Below are positions 21,014 to 32,667 of a stretch of DNA of 47,917 nt, one piece after another. The number at the start of each line of letters is the position of its first letter. Position 1 is the stretch's first letter. The notes under the pieces were generated by a model. That model was given only the letters and a program-made list of their open reading frames with translations, was not told the DNA's origin and made no database searches. This DNA is from Bacteroidota bacterium (GTDB lineage: Bacteria; Bacteroidota; Bacteroidia; UKL13-3), in contig CANLLM010000005.1 in the NCBI GenBank assembly GCA_947491825.1, positions 1-47,917 on the forward strand. The letters run 5' to 3'. Made by a program: the position numbers and the translations under genes.

Positions 21014-21487
21014 TTATTTGTCTTCGAATGTTGGTGATTTTCTTCTTTGCATTTCTTGAACTTTCTCAGCAGAATGAGAACTTTCACTTGGTTTGTACCC
21101 CTGTATGGCGAGGTATGCCCAACCAGCAACAAAACTTACTCCACCAAAAGGAGCAATCATACCAAACCAATCTAAACGTCCACTAGCCCATATTGTACTT
21201 GTTGATAGCAAATATAAACTTCCACTAAAAAATATAATGCCTAAAACAAATAGCGTTAAAGCTACTTTAGCTATATTTTCTTTAATCCTTCTCATGCCTA
21301 ACCCAATTGCAAACAAGGCAAATGCATGGTAAAATTGATACGATACTGCAGTTTGATAAATTTCGTAATTTACAGAATCAAGCTTTTCTTTGATAGCATG
21401 TGAGCCAAATGCTCCTGCAACAACAGCTAATCCCGCAAAGGCCGCTCCTATTTGAAAAAGTTGTTTTTGAAGTGTAGAGTTTGTCAT
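21014..21487 (-). CDS. DUF423 family membrane protein
   Basis: The 157-residue protein has the DUF423 N-terminal signature (GAAFAGLAVVAGAFGSHAIKEKL) and four predicted membrane helices. The segment FFSGSLYLL and the closing GGVSFVAGWAYLAIQGYK are also typical of the family. The C-terminal 25 residues are hydrophilic. The function is unknown in all bacteria. Confidence 0.9.
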   Translation of the reverse strand: MTNSTLQKQLFQIGAAFAGLAVVAGAFGSHAIKEKLDSVNYEIYQTAVSYQFYHAFALFAIGLGMRRIKENIAKVALTLFVLGIIFFSGSLYLLSTSTIWASGRLDWFGMIAPFGGVSFVAGWAYLAIQGYKPSESSHSAEKVQEMQRRKSPTFEDK

Positions 21488-21541
21488 ATGTTTAACAATA
21501 AACCTGTGTAAAAACTAGTGCTTACAAGCTCTTAAACCTAC

Positions 21542-21549
21542 TAAATTTG
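21542..21549 (+). promoter_or_regulatory. candidate -7 box (TAAATTTG) for the envelope gene set
   Basis: This perfect TAnnTTTG match lies 20 bases before the ATG at 21570. It is the only good promoter candidate ahead of the three genes to 27376, apart from a weaker TACCTTCG at 24318-24325. Confidence 0.4.
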
Positions 21550-21569
21550 ATAAAAGACCCCCATCCAAA

Positions 21570-24305
21570 ATGAATAGATCTTTATTATTAGGCATTATAG
21601 CAACGTTTACACTGTTCTCAGGTATCGCAATATATTTTTATTTGAACAATATTAAAATAAAAAATAGACCAGCTATAGAAGCAGTACCTGGAGATGCGTT
21701 TATTATTTTACAATCTAAAGATATTAATAAATCATGGTCTTTACTTAGTAAATCATCACTTTGGGCTGATTTAAAAGCAAATCCGAATGTGTCTAAGCTG
21801 AATAAACAACTAGAAGAAACTTTTAACATAATTAGTAGTGAAGAGGAATTAAGAGAAATATTTGAAGAAAATACCACTGCATTTTCCTTACATAACAACA
21901 GCAATAATTTAGGATTATTAGCCATAGTTGAAACAGGTAAACCAATTGAGCTTTCTGACATAACTGATTACCTCTCTAAAAAGATAAACGCAAAAGCCAT
22001 CCTAAGAAGTTTTGACAAAACGCCTGTTTATGATTTTACTGATACGAAGGGAAATACCCTCTTTACCATTTCATACCGAGACCAATTATTAATTTGCGGA
22101 GCAGATGCATCATTGGTTGAAGAAAGTATACGTAAGCTAAAATACAATTTACCTAACTCCACAAAAGGCCTTAATCAAGCGCGTTTAATGGCGGAAACAA
22201 GCGCAGATTTAAACCTTTTCATCAATTACCAAAAGCTGCCACTATTAGGTAACCTATTTACCAAATCCGAGTATTACAATATACTTTCATACATAAAAGA
22301 ATTTGCAAATTGGAGTATGTTAGATGTGGAATTAAATGATGATATGTTTAAATTATCAGGAGTTACATTTACCGATGATTCCGTTTTTCAGTTCTTGGAT
22401 TTGTTTAAAAATCAAACCCCAAAACCTTTACAATTACAGAATTACATGCCTAAAAATACCGCTATGGCTTTTCAAATGGGTTTTAGCAATTATCTTAAAT
22501 TTAACACTGAATTGAATGAATATTTACAAGTACAAAAAAAAGGCGATTTATACGCAGGTTTCTCTGATAGTATTGAAAAACGTTATAATATAGACATCAC
22601 GCAGAATATATTGAACTACATTGATGGAGAAGCATCATTGGTGATGACAGAGCCCTCAGGGAGCGATTTCCACAACAACCTTAATGCATTTATACGCTTT
22701 AAAGACCCCTTAGGAATGGCTACTACCTTAAAAAATATCATCCAAGCTATGAACAGAAAAGGAGAAATGGATTCTGTAACTTTTTATCATCAAGGATTAG
22801 AAATTGAACGTATAAAATTAGGTAACTTCTTAAAACTGTATTATGGAGAAATCATGGAAAATATATACTCTCCTTATTACGTTCAGTTGAATGATATTTT
22901 TGTTTTTGCTAACGATGTGAATACACTGAAATATATAATTGACGAATACAAATTGGGAAACACATTGGCCAATGATGAGAAGTTTAAAACATACCAAAAT
23001 GGCCTTGCTGTAAATAACAATGTAAGTATTTTTATAAGTCCTGCCCATAACTTTTTACTACCTACCAACTTTGTAAACGATTCTTTCTTCAGTTCATTAA
23101 ATACTTATCAATACGATTTTAAAAAGTTTGAATTCTTTTCAATCCAATTTTCGAACACCAATAACAAAGCATTTTATACCCAAGTAACATATAAGTTTAA
23201 CAACATTAACACCAACGAAACACAATTGTTATGGGCAAGTAAATTAGATACTATTTTCGATATTGCACCTCAGGTTGTTTACAATAGTGAATTAAAACAG
23301 CATGTAATTTTTGTGCAGGACATCAACAATACGCTTTACTGTATTAGTAAAAATGGAAACTTAATTTGGCGTAGCAAACTTAATGGTAAACTGGTGGGCA
23401 ATTTCCACGTAATGGACCCACAAAAAAATGGTTCATCATGCTATTTATTTAGTACTGATAAACAAGCTAATTTGATTGATGCTAAAGGTGTAAGTTTATA
23501 CAATTACCCTATTCGTTACCCAGGTAAGGCTTTATTGCCTTTTACCATTGCAGATTTTTATGACGAAAGTACACTTCAGTTTTTTGTTGCTTTAGATAAC
23601 AACAGAATAGTTGGATATGCACTGGACGGAAAGCCCCTAGAAGGCTGGATGCCTAAAATACTTGAAAGCAAAGTAAACGCACCCATTGGTTTGATAAAAA
23701 AAGGAATGAACCGATTTGTATACACGACCAATATAAAGGGCCAATTGTGCTTATTTGATAACAAAGGAAAAGCTATAAAATTAAGCCGAGCGATTACTGC
23801 TACATTATTTGAATATGTTTCTAATACCGATAGTTTAACGTTAAACTTTAATATGTTCGACACTACGGGGATGATAGCACAAATAACATTAGACTCATTA
23901 TACAATCTAATTGGAGAACCCAAGGCGATAGGACAATTTGATCCATTTACAAAAGTAATTGTACAAAATGACCAAGTAACAAATAATCCCTTTTTCTTAA
24001 CTCAAAGCCTAAATTCGTGGGCATTATATGGCCCAGATTTGAAGAAAATAACAAGCAAAATATACACTGACAGTAATCCTCAATATAACTACTTTACGCT
24101 TGATGCTATTGGAAAAGTGATGCTTGCAAACTTTCAAAAACAACAGTCAGAATATTACTGGTACAACATGAATGGAGAACTATATATTGACTTCCCGATA
24201 AAAGGCGCTACACCTTTTAATACCGCTAATCTAATGATGGATAGAGGTAATTATTTAATTGGTGGCGACCAACAGAATAATATTTTCGTTTACAAGCTCA
24301 AGTAA
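21570..24305 (+). CDS. large membrane-anchored periplasmic protein of unknown function (DUF3352-like N-terminal part)
   Basis: The 911-residue protein has one N-terminal membrane helix (about 5-26). The rest should be periplasmic. Residues about 38-540 resemble the DUF3352 type of protein (IEAVPGDAFIILQSKDINKSW and repeated alpha/beta units). Residues about 550-911 look like a PQQ-type beta propeller, with phrases such as NTLYCISKNGNLIWRSKLNGK and GQLCLFDNKGKAIKL recurring at blade-like spacing. No catalytic motif is visible. It heads a three-gene set with a lipoprotein (47 bases later) and an outer-membrane barrel. A scaffold or envelope-quality role is possible, but this is inference. Confidence 0.75.
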   Translation: MNRSLLLGIIATFTLFSGIAIYFYLNNIKIKNRPAIEAVPGDAFIILQSKDINKSWSLLSKSSLWADLKANPNVSKLNKQLEETFNIISSEEELREIFEENTTAFSLHNNSNNLGLLAIVETGKPIELSDITDYLSKKINAKAILRSFDKTPVYDFTDTKGNTLFTISYRDQLLICGADASLVEESIRKLKYNLPNSTKGLNQARLMAETSADLNLFINYQKLPLLGNLFTKSEYYNILSYIKEFANWSMLDVELNDDMFKLSGVTFTDDSVFQFLDLFKNQTPKPLQLQNYMPKNTAMAFQMGFSNYLKFNTELNEYLQVQKKGDLYAGFSDSIEKRYNIDITQNILNYIDGEASLVMTEPSGSDFHNNLNAFIRFKDPLGMATTLKNIIQAMNRKGEMDSVTFYHQGLEIERIKLGNFLKLYYGEIMENIYSPYYVQLNDIFVFANDVNTLKYIIDEYKLGNTLANDEKFKTYQNGLAVNNNVSIFISPAHNFLLPTNFVNDSFFSSLNTYQYDFKKFEFFSIQFSNTNNKAFYTQVTYKFNNINTNETQLLWASKLDTIFDIAPQVVYNSELKQHVIFVQDINNTLYCISKNGNLIWRSKLNGKLVGNFHVMDPQKNGSSCYLFSTDKQANLIDAKGVSLYNYPIRYPGKALLPFTIADFYDESTLQFFVALDNNRIVGYALDGKPLEGWMPKILESKVNAPIGLIKKGMNRFVYTTNIKGQLCLFDNKGKAIKLSRAITATLFEYVSNTDSLTLNFNMFDTTGMIAQITLDSLYNLIGEPKAIGQFDPFTKVIVQNDQVTNNPFFLTQSLNSWALYGPDLKKITSKIYTDSNPQYNYFTLDAIGKVMLANFQKQQSEYYWYNMNGELYIDFPIKGATPFNTANLMMDRGNYLIGGDQQNNIFVYKLK

Positions 24306-24352
24306 TTAAATATTTTGTACCTTCGGAAAACATAAGTGTTACCCGATAGAGT

Positions 24353-25993
24353 ATGAAAAAACTTGCACTAGGAATATTTTCAGCATTTGCCTTACTCAGC
24401 ACATCTTGCATCAAAGAAATTGAAGATACCTTTAATGATTTGTCATCAATAAAAGGAATCACTACAAATCCTACAATTGCAGCTCCGCTAATTAATGCAA
24501 CTGCAACACTCAGGGATTTGATTGATGACTTTACAGGTGACTTAGATATATCTACAGATGCTGATGGCAAAATCATTTTAAAATTCAAATCTGTTGATAG
24601 CGTTCCTGAGAAGCAACATATTATACTGCCTGGAATTAATTTCAGTTTTAATATCATCATGCCTCCAACCGAAGTTCCCAACTTTGAGGCTGCAGGACGT
24701 TATAGTCAAATCATAGCAAACGATGCAGCAATTTCAATAAGCGGCAACAAAAGATTAGAGCGCCTAGTTGTTAATCAGGGTTCATTGAGTTTAAATGTAG
24801 GCTCAAGTTTCAAACATAATACAGTTGTTAAAATTTCGTATCCTGGTATTACCAAAAATGGTAAAGCTTATTCGGATAGCTTTGTATTTGCATACAATGG
24901 ATCAACTCCTCCAAACATTATTAGAAATGTAGATTTAGAAGGTTATGAAATAGATCTAACTAAAAACGGTAGTACTTACAATGTTTTTACATACGAACTA
25001 GGGGTTGATATCACAAGAAATCCATCCAACAATGTTGGTCTAACAGATAAAGTTAGTTTCACTCAAGACTTAATCGTAAATGAATATAAACGTATAGAAG
25101 GTTATTTCGGGAAATTTGAAATCGCGGAAATAAAACAAACCAAGGAATTAGAATTGTTTGATAAAAAGCTTGAGGGAAATGTTTTTGTAAAAAATCCAAC
25201 TATCAAAATCAAACTAACCAATTCTTTCGGGTTACCTATTACAGCCAAAATAACAGAACTTTATGTTGTTTCAGGTGCCGGTGTGCAAACTCCAATCGTG
25301 GTAAACATGTTCCAAGACACTTTTAACTTAGATTATACCACAAACATTGGTCAAACCAAAATTACAGAGTATATTATTGATAAAACCAATTCGAACATTT
25401 ATGATATAATCAATACTGCACCCCAATATATTGTTTACAAAGTACTTTTTACTGCCAACTCAGATGATTTGCCTAAAGCGAATGTTATATCAGATTATAC
25501 AACTGTTAAACAAGAAACTTATTTAGAATTACCTGTTGATGTAAAAATTTTAAAATACTCATTAGAAACAGAGGGTGATTTTGAACTAGGAAAATCCTTA
25601 TCTGATTTAGACTCTAATGGGGTATATGTTAATTGGGCCGAAACAGTATCAGACATAGAGAATGAACTTCCATTAAATGCCCAAATACAAATATATATTG
25701 ACGACTCAGTTACGAATAAGGTTATTGACAGCGTATACAACCCTGCTTATATCATTCCAGCTGCCGCGGTTAATTCATTGGGAGAAATTACTAAACCCAC
25801 AAGAGCTAATATAAGCAATATGATTACCCGAGCCCAATACGAAAAGCTCATAAAAGGGAATAGATATCGACTTCAAATTCGATTAAAAACACCGGAAACT
25901 AGTCCGGGAGTTTTCCCGTTTTTTAGTTTTTACGACTTCCAGAAGATACGTGTTAAACTTGGCGTTAGAACCAATATTACCTACCGAAAATAA
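24353..25993 (+). CDS. large lipoprotein of unknown function
   Basis: The 546-residue protein has a lipoprotein signal with the lipobox LSTSC (Cys19). It is rich in beta-strand-like sequence with alternating Thr/Asn/Ile. The opening TNPTIAAPLINATATLRDLIDDF is a pattern I recognise from lipoproteins that often sit next to DUF5723 barrels in Bacteroidota. No enzyme motif is seen. It lies 21 bases before a DUF5723 gene and is probably translated from the same message. Confidence 0.8.
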   Translation: MKKLALGIFSAFALLSTSCIKEIEDTFNDLSSIKGITTNPTIAAPLINATATLRDLIDDFTGDLDISTDADGKIILKFKSVDSVPEKQHIILPGINFSFNIIMPPTEVPNFEAAGRYSQIIANDAAISISGNKRLERLVVNQGSLSLNVGSSFKHNTVVKISYPGITKNGKAYSDSFVFAYNGSTPPNIIRNVDLEGYEIDLTKNGSTYNVFTYELGVDITRNPSNNVGLTDKVSFTQDLIVNEYKRIEGYFGKFEIAEIKQTKELELFDKKLEGNVFVKNPTIKIKLTNSFGLPITAKITELYVVSGAGVQTPIVVNMFQDTFNLDYTTNIGQTKITEYIIDKTNSNIYDIINTAPQYIVYKVLFTANSDDLPKANVISDYTTVKQETYLELPVDVKILKYSLETEGDFELGKSLSDLDSNGVYVNWAETVSDIENELPLNAQIQIYIDDSVTNKVIDSVYNPAYIIPAAAVNSLGEITKPTRANISNMITRAQYEKLIKGNRYRLQIRLKTPETSPGVFPFFSFYDFQKIRVKLGVRTNITYRK

Positions 25994-26014
25994 GGTCACC
26001 TAACCCAATATTTT

Positions 26015-27376
26015 ATGAAAAAAAATATTAAATTATTTGCATTTTTTTTATTGCCTATTTGCCTGCACGCACAAATAGAAACTACGATGCCAGCTTTGTC
26101 TGCAACACATCAGGCCACATACATAAATCCTGCTATTTTACCAGCATTTTCAACTTCAATTGGCACACCATTAATGTCGGGATTTGGATTAAGCATTGGA
26201 CTAAACGGATTAAATGCACGAACAGTCATCAGTAGTTTAGATGCTGATAGTTTTTTAAATATCCCCAAATTATATAACAATTTAAAAGGAGATAAAATTG
26301 AAATTGATGTTGCTGTGAATTACGAAATTTTCCATGTGCGCTTTAAATGCAAAAATTGGTATTACGGCATCAACCTCAACACACGTAACATTACCAACGT
26401 AAGGCTATCAAACGAATTGATTGGACTGGTTGCCAATGGTAACGATTCGTACGCGGGAAGCACTTGGGATGCATCATCAACTGCTATAACCAATATTGCA
26501 TTTAATGAACTTGGTTTTAGTATGGCACGTAACTTCGACCGATTTAATGTTGGTGGCAGAGCAAAATTATACCAAGGAATTGGGGTAGCACAAACAAAAG
26601 ATTTTACCTTAAAACTTAATCAACCCAAAACGCCAACAGAAGAAATATCTCTTATTGCAGGTGGTGTTATTAATACTGCAAGTATTGGTGTATTAACAGA
26701 CAGTGTTAATGGGAGAGCAAGTTCAAATGATGAAAAAGCAATCGATTATAAAAACTTTTACTCCATGGGCAATCTTGGTGCAGGTATCGACCTTGGTCTA
26801 ACTTATGACGTAAACAACCGATTAACTTTAGGTGCATCCATTATTGATTTTGGATTTATTAATTGGACCAATAACGTAAATAATTATAGCATTAATAATG
26901 CTGATGTAAGATCGAATGGATTGAATAAGGAGCAAATTGATAGTGGCAAAAAGCTAAATAATTATTTAGATAGTTTATTTAATTTACTTAAGCCCAAGGT
27001 AAGTGAGAATCACTTTACCACATTTATGCCTTGGCGTTTTTATGTAACGGCCAATTACAAGTTTAATAGGCGCAATACAATTGGAGCTGTAATTCAAGGT
27101 CGTTACTTACTTGGTTCTATTTTACCGGCCTACACTTTAAGTTACGCGCGCAAAATTGGGGATGGATTTCATCTTACGGCCAACTATAGTATTATTGGCA
27201 ATAGTTATACTAACATTGGATTAGGCTGGTCGCTAAAAATGGGATCTGTGCAATGGTATTTAATACAAGATAATGTACTCGCCTATTTTAAACCCGACCA
27301 ATTCCAATTTATGAGTTTACGCCTAGGCTTCAATTTGGTATTTGGAGAAATTAGACGGCCCCTAAAAGTTTATTAA
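26015..27376 (+). CDS. DUF5723 family outer-membrane beta-barrel protein
   Basis: The 453-residue protein has a signal peptide cleaved after about Ala19 (CLHAQ). An early segment reads ATHQATYINPAILPAF, followed by many amphipathic strands, as in DUF5723 and related PorV-like or FadL-like barrels. The final LRLGFNLVFGEIRRPLKVY is consistent with a barrel close to the C-terminus. The family has no assigned function. It closes the three-gene envelope set. Confidence 0.82.
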   Translation: MKKNIKLFAFFLLPICLHAQIETTMPALSATHQATYINPAILPAFSTSIGTPLMSGFGLSIGLNGLNARTVISSLDADSFLNIPKLYNNLKGDKIEIDVAVNYEIFHVRFKCKNWYYGINLNTRNITNVRLSNELIGLVANGNDSYAGSTWDASSTAITNIAFNELGFSMARNFDRFNVGGRAKLYQGIGVAQTKDFTLKLNQPKTPTEEISLIAGGVINTASIGVLTDSVNGRASSNDEKAIDYKNFYSMGNLGAGIDLGLTYDVNNRLTLGASIIDFGFINWTNNVNNYSINNADVRSNGLNKEQIDSGKKLNNYLDSLFNLLKPKVSENHFTTFMPWRFYVTANYKFNRRNTIGAVIQGRYLLGSILPAYTLSYARKIGDGFHLTANYSIIGNSYTNIGLGWSLKMGSVQWYLIQDNVLAYFKPDQFQFMSLRLGFNLVFGEIRRPLKVY

Positions 27377-27393
27377 AAAATACAACAAGCGTT

Positions 27394-27401
27394 TATATTT
27401 G
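27394..27401 (+). promoter_or_regulatory. candidate -7 box (TATATTTG) for the biotin carboxylase gene
   Basis: This perfect TAnnTTTG match lies 37 bases before the ATG at 27439. It marks a new transcription unit after the envelope genes. Confidence 0.4.
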
Positions 27402-27438
27402 CGTTTTGTTTTATTTGGTTATTCAAGAATATTTAAAC

Positions 27439-28941
27439 ATGAAAAAAATATTAGTTGCAAACCGTGGTGAAATAGCCTTACGCATTATGCGAACTGCCAA
27501 AGAACTAGGGATTAAAACGGTTGCGGTATATAGTGAAGCAGATAGAAATGCGCTTCATGTAAGATATGCAGATGAGGCAGTTTGTATTGGTCCCGCAGCA
27601 TCTGCTCAATCATACCTAAAAATGGATACCATACTTGAAGTATGTAAAAATTTAAGGGTTGATGCAATACACCCGGGTTACGGTTTTTTAAGTGAGAACG
27701 CGGTTTTTGCCGATATGGTAGCTGCTGCCGGAATCACTTTCATTGGCCCAACAGGCGATGCCATGAGAACCATGGGAAGTAAAATTGGGGCTAAGCAAGC
27801 TGTATCCAAGTTTAATGTACCAATGGTGCCTGGCACACAAGAGGCATTAAGAGATATAGAAGAGGGTAAACGAATTGCAGCTTCAATTGGGTATCCCGTT
27901 TTAATCAAAGCCTCTGCAGGAGGCGGTGGCAAGGGAATGCGTGTTGTTGAAAAAGATGAAGAGTTTGAAGAACAAATAAAAATGGCACAAGGCGAAGCAA
28001 AATCAGCATTTGGTGATGATGCTGTTTTTATTGAAAAGTATGTTGGCTCTCCCCGACATATAGAAATACAGATATTAGGCGACAACCACGGCAATATTGT
28101 TTATCTTTTTGAGAGAGAATGTAGCATACAACGTAGACACCAAAAATTAATTGAAGAGGCGCCATCAAGTTGCTTAACACCAGAAATAAGAAAAGCAATG
28201 GGCGAAGCAGCTGTTAATGTTGCTAAAGCATGTAATTACACAGGTGCGGGAACTGTAGAATTTTTGGTGGATGAACAATTAAACTACTACTTCTTAGAAA
28301 TGAATACACGCCTGCAAGTAGAACATCCAGTAACTGAACAAATAGTAGGTTTAGATTTAGTTAAAGAACAAATACGTGTTGCTAAGGGAGAAAAACTTGG
28401 ATATACACAAGATGATTTGAGTATTCATGGCCATGCTATAGAATTGCGTGTTTGCGCTGAAGATCCTTTAAATAATTTTTTACCAGATATTGGCAAGCTT
28501 AATACATACAAAACGCCACAAGGTTATGGTGTTAGGGTTGATGATAGTTTTGAAGAAGGTATGGAAATACCTATTCACTATGACCCAATGATAGCTAAAT
28601 TAATTACTTTCGGTAAAACGCGTGAAGAAGCTATAAACAGAATGATTCGAGCAATAGACGATTATCATATTACTGGCATAGAAACCACACTGCAATTTGG
28701 CAAATATGTTATGCAACACCCAGCATTTATTAATGGTAATTTTGACACTAAATTTATTGATAAACATTACAATCCAGAGCAACTAAAACCAACATTTGAT
28801 CACGCAGATGTTGCAGCATTGGCTGCAGGTGTTTTATTTAGTAGCGGAAATAAAAAATCGTCTAATAATGACAATTTAAATAATAAAGGCTTGGGTGAGT
28901 CTACTAATTCAAATTGGGTAAAAAACAGAAAGGCCTACTAA
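27439..28941 (+). CDS. accC: biotin carboxylase subunit of an acetyl-/propionyl-CoA carboxylase
   Basis: The enzyme uses ATP and bicarbonate to carboxylate biotin on a carrier protein. The 500-residue protein opens MKKILVANRGEIALRIMRTA, has the ATP-grasp glycine loop KASAGGGGKGMR, and has EMNTRLQVEHPVTE at the active site. It is longer than classical AccC (about 450) and ends with a low-complexity linker and NWVKNRKAY. That tail is what I expect of acyl-CoA (often propionyl-CoA) carboxylase alpha chains in this phylum. There is no fused biotin-carrier domain, and no carboxyltransferase subunit is nearby, so substrate assignment is open. The ATG at 27439 is preferred to an in-frame upstream ATG at 27406. 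Confidence 0.9.
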   Translation: MKKILVANRGEIALRIMRTAKELGIKTVAVYSEADRNALHVRYADEAVCIGPAASAQSYLKMDTILEVCKNLRVDAIHPGYGFLSENAVFADMVAAAGITFIGPTGDAMRTMGSKIGAKQAVSKFNVPMVPGTQEALRDIEEGKRIAASIGYPVLIKASAGGGGKGMRVVEKDEEFEEQIKMAQGEAKSAFGDDAVFIEKYVGSPRHIEIQILGDNHGNIVYLFERECSIQRRHQKLIEEAPSSCLTPEIRKAMGEAAVNVAKACNYTGAGTVEFLVDEQLNYYFLEMNTRLQVEHPVTEQIVGLDLVKEQIRVAKGEKLGYTQDDLSIHGHAIELRVCAEDPLNNFLPDIGKLNTYKTPQGYGVRVDDSFEEGMEIPIHYDPMIAKLITFGKTREEAINRMIRAIDDYHITGIETTLQFGKYVMQHPAFINGNFDTKFIDKHYNPEQLKPTFDHADVAALAAGVLFSSGNKKSSNNDNLNNKGLGESTNSNWVKNRKAY

Positions 28942-28942
28942 T

Positions 28943-29191
28943 ATGACCGTTAAATCTTCACTATCAACCCTAATCCTTTTATTTGTTTTTGGAGGCTTAT
29001 CCGAAAATGCTTTTAGTCAGCATGTAAATCATTACGAAGAAGTAAAAAGTAATGTAAATTTTCCGAAAGGATTTGATGAAACTAAGTCAAAAGAAATTAT
29101 TACAACAGTTGCAATAGAAAAGTTAAACCTGATTAAAAATGGTATCTCTATTTTTTGTCGAAATATCTGCCTATTCCTTTATGTAATATAA
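28943..29191 (+). CDS. small secreted protein of unknown function, possibly a truncated remnant
   Basis: The 82-residue frame starts one base after the accC stop, suggesting translational coupling. Residues 1-25 look like a signal peptide (LILLFVFGGL, then AFS before Gln). The middle part (HVNHYEEVKSNVNFPKGFDE) is unlike anything I recognise. The end (SIFCRNICLFLYVI) is hydrophobic and looks like out-of-frame reading, so the gene may have lost its true 3' part. Confidence 0.45.
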   Translation: MTVKSSLSTLILLFVFGGLSENAFSQHVNHYEEVKSNVNFPKGFDETKSKEIITTVAIEKLNLIKNGISIFCRNICLFLYVI

Positions 29192-29372
29192 ATTACACAA
29201 TGTTAAATCAATAACTTCATAACAATACCCAAAGACTAAAGTATTAACTCAGCAAAAATAGCTATAGCTGCCCAATTACTATCAGACAAGCCACCAAGAT
29301 ATTTGGTACGCAACACATGAGGAACTTATATCTAAATCCTTTACACAAATTAGTTGTTGATTACACAAAACA

Positions 29373-29399
29373 AAGCGGGCTATCCTGGATAGCCCGCTT
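29373..29399 (-). terminator. terminator downstream of dnaK
   Basis: AAGCGGGCTATC and GATAGCCCGCTT form a 12-bp stem around a 3-base loop. On the minus strand it is followed by TGTTTTG. The stretch 29192-29372 between the small orphan and this stem holds no convincing gene. Confidence 0.82.
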
Positions 29400-29422
29400 C
29401 GTTTTAAACATTTAGAATAAGC

Positions 29423-31434
<2,012 letters not shown>

Positions 31435-31569
31435 ATTAAAAGTTGTTTGTCACAACTATTCAATAGTAGTGCCACTTAGAATTTGGCAGTAATAAGGCAA
31501 AAAAATGTCAGTTTTTAGCGAAATTGGTGGTATTTAACCCTAAAATTTGTCAGCAAATATGACGATTTA

Positions 31570-32532
31570 TTACCTATTCAAGACTTGTGTATTCAACAAA
31601 TCTATACTCGGATCCGTTACTGATTGTTTAAGTTTGGTGATGGTTCGTGAAGCAAAAACACCTATTCCATTAGATATATTCGAGTAATCAGATACTTTAG
31701 GGATAATACTACCGCTTGGTTTATTTGTTTGTATCATGTCGCTATAATCACTATTGGAACCAATTACAACAGACTCCATAGAGTTAAACGTTCTTATCAC
31801 ATCAGCATTAACTACTATATTACTAGTAAAATGACCTAACAAACCTTGCTTAGAAACGCCAATAGTTGCCTTACCGTTCAAAACAGAGGTGTACAAAGCG
31901 TCTCTCCTCACATAATAATCTACATATCTAAGAGCGGAGTCAGTCGTTGATTTACTAATCTCCCAATAGTTAAGCCTAACAATTAAATCGAACATAAAAA
32001 CATTAGCTCCAATTTGCTCAACCTGATATGAAAACGTACCTTCTGGAAATTCAATAAAATTGATTGCACCACCAAGGCGAATATTTGCCATACCGGTAGC
32101 AGTTGTTGTGGCAATGTATTCCTTATCCGTTTCGTTGTTTTTAATGCGTAACGTGTAGCTTGACCCAGGAGTAAAAAAACCTGTCGTTCTTTGTCCCCAG
32201 TAGCTAGAATCCTTGTTACTAAAAAAACCAGCTTCTTTCCGAGGTGCCAATCGTTTGAATTCTCTAAATTGATTTGTAATATTTCCATTAACCACTTTAA
32301 CCGTGATGTTTTTCATGTACAATGAATCAGCAATTTGGGCTACTTCATCCGTTGTTTTATTGATATCGTTTTGATAGGTTTTCTGTATCCGAAAAATCTG
32401 ACTGTCTTGCCCCATGTCAATAATAGCATAAACCACTGGCGTTTCGCGATAAGGAGCATTAATATCAAGTGTATTATCGCATGCTGCAAGGAATAAAACA
32501 CCCGTTAAAAAAGTTAATATCCGATTTTTCAT
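31570..32532 (-). CDS. lipoprotein, DUF4249-like
   Basis: The 320-residue protein has a lipoprotein signal with lipobox LAAC (Cys18). It has the plan of Bacteroidota DUF4249-type lipoproteins: an early ETPVVYAIIDMG strand, a central ITVKVVNG/YTLRIKNNE region and a C-terminal GIGVFASRTI. The function is unknown; DUF4249 genes often accompany TonB-dependent receptors, but none is adjacent here. A perfect -7 box (TATATTTG on the minus strand, 32540-32547) sits just 7 bases before the start codon, so the message may be nearly leaderless. Confidence 0.75.
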   Translation of the reverse strand: MKNRILTFLTGVLFLAACDNTLDINAPYRETPVVYAIIDMGQDSQIFRIQKTYQNDINKTTDEVAQIADSLYMKNITVKVVNGNITNQFREFKRLAPRKEAGFFSNKDSSYWGQRTTGFFTPGSSYTLRIKNNETDKEYIATTTATGMANIRLGGAINFIEFPEGTFSYQVEQIGANVFMFDLIVRLNYWEISKSTTDSALRYVDYYVRRDALYTSVLNGKATIGVSKQGLLGHFTSNIVVNADVIRTFNSMESVVIGSNSDYSDMIQTNKPSGSIIPKVSDYSNISNGIGVFASRTITKLKQSVTDPSIDLLNTQVLNR

Positions 32533-32539
32533 AGCGGCA

Positions 32540-32547
32540 CAAATATA
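32540..32547 (-). promoter_or_regulatory. candidate -7 box for the DUF4249-like lipoprotein gene
   Basis: The minus strand reads TATATTTG, a perfect TAnnTTTG match, 7 bases from the ATG ending at 32532. It predicts a leader of at most a few bases. Confidence 0.4.
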
Positions 32548-32642
32548 ATTTAATTGCTGAATATAGAAGTACTCAAAGCTTAAGTATCATTATTTAGCAG
32601 TTCGGTTGCGCGCATTCGTTATCTATATCAATATTTAATATA

Positions 32643-32650
32643 TACCTTTG
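32643..32650 (+). promoter_or_regulatory. candidate -7 box (TACCTTTG) for panB
   Basis: This perfect TAnnTTTG match ends 17 bases before the panB ATG at 32668. Confidence 0.45.
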
Positions 32651-32667
32651 ATGACTAATTACTTATT

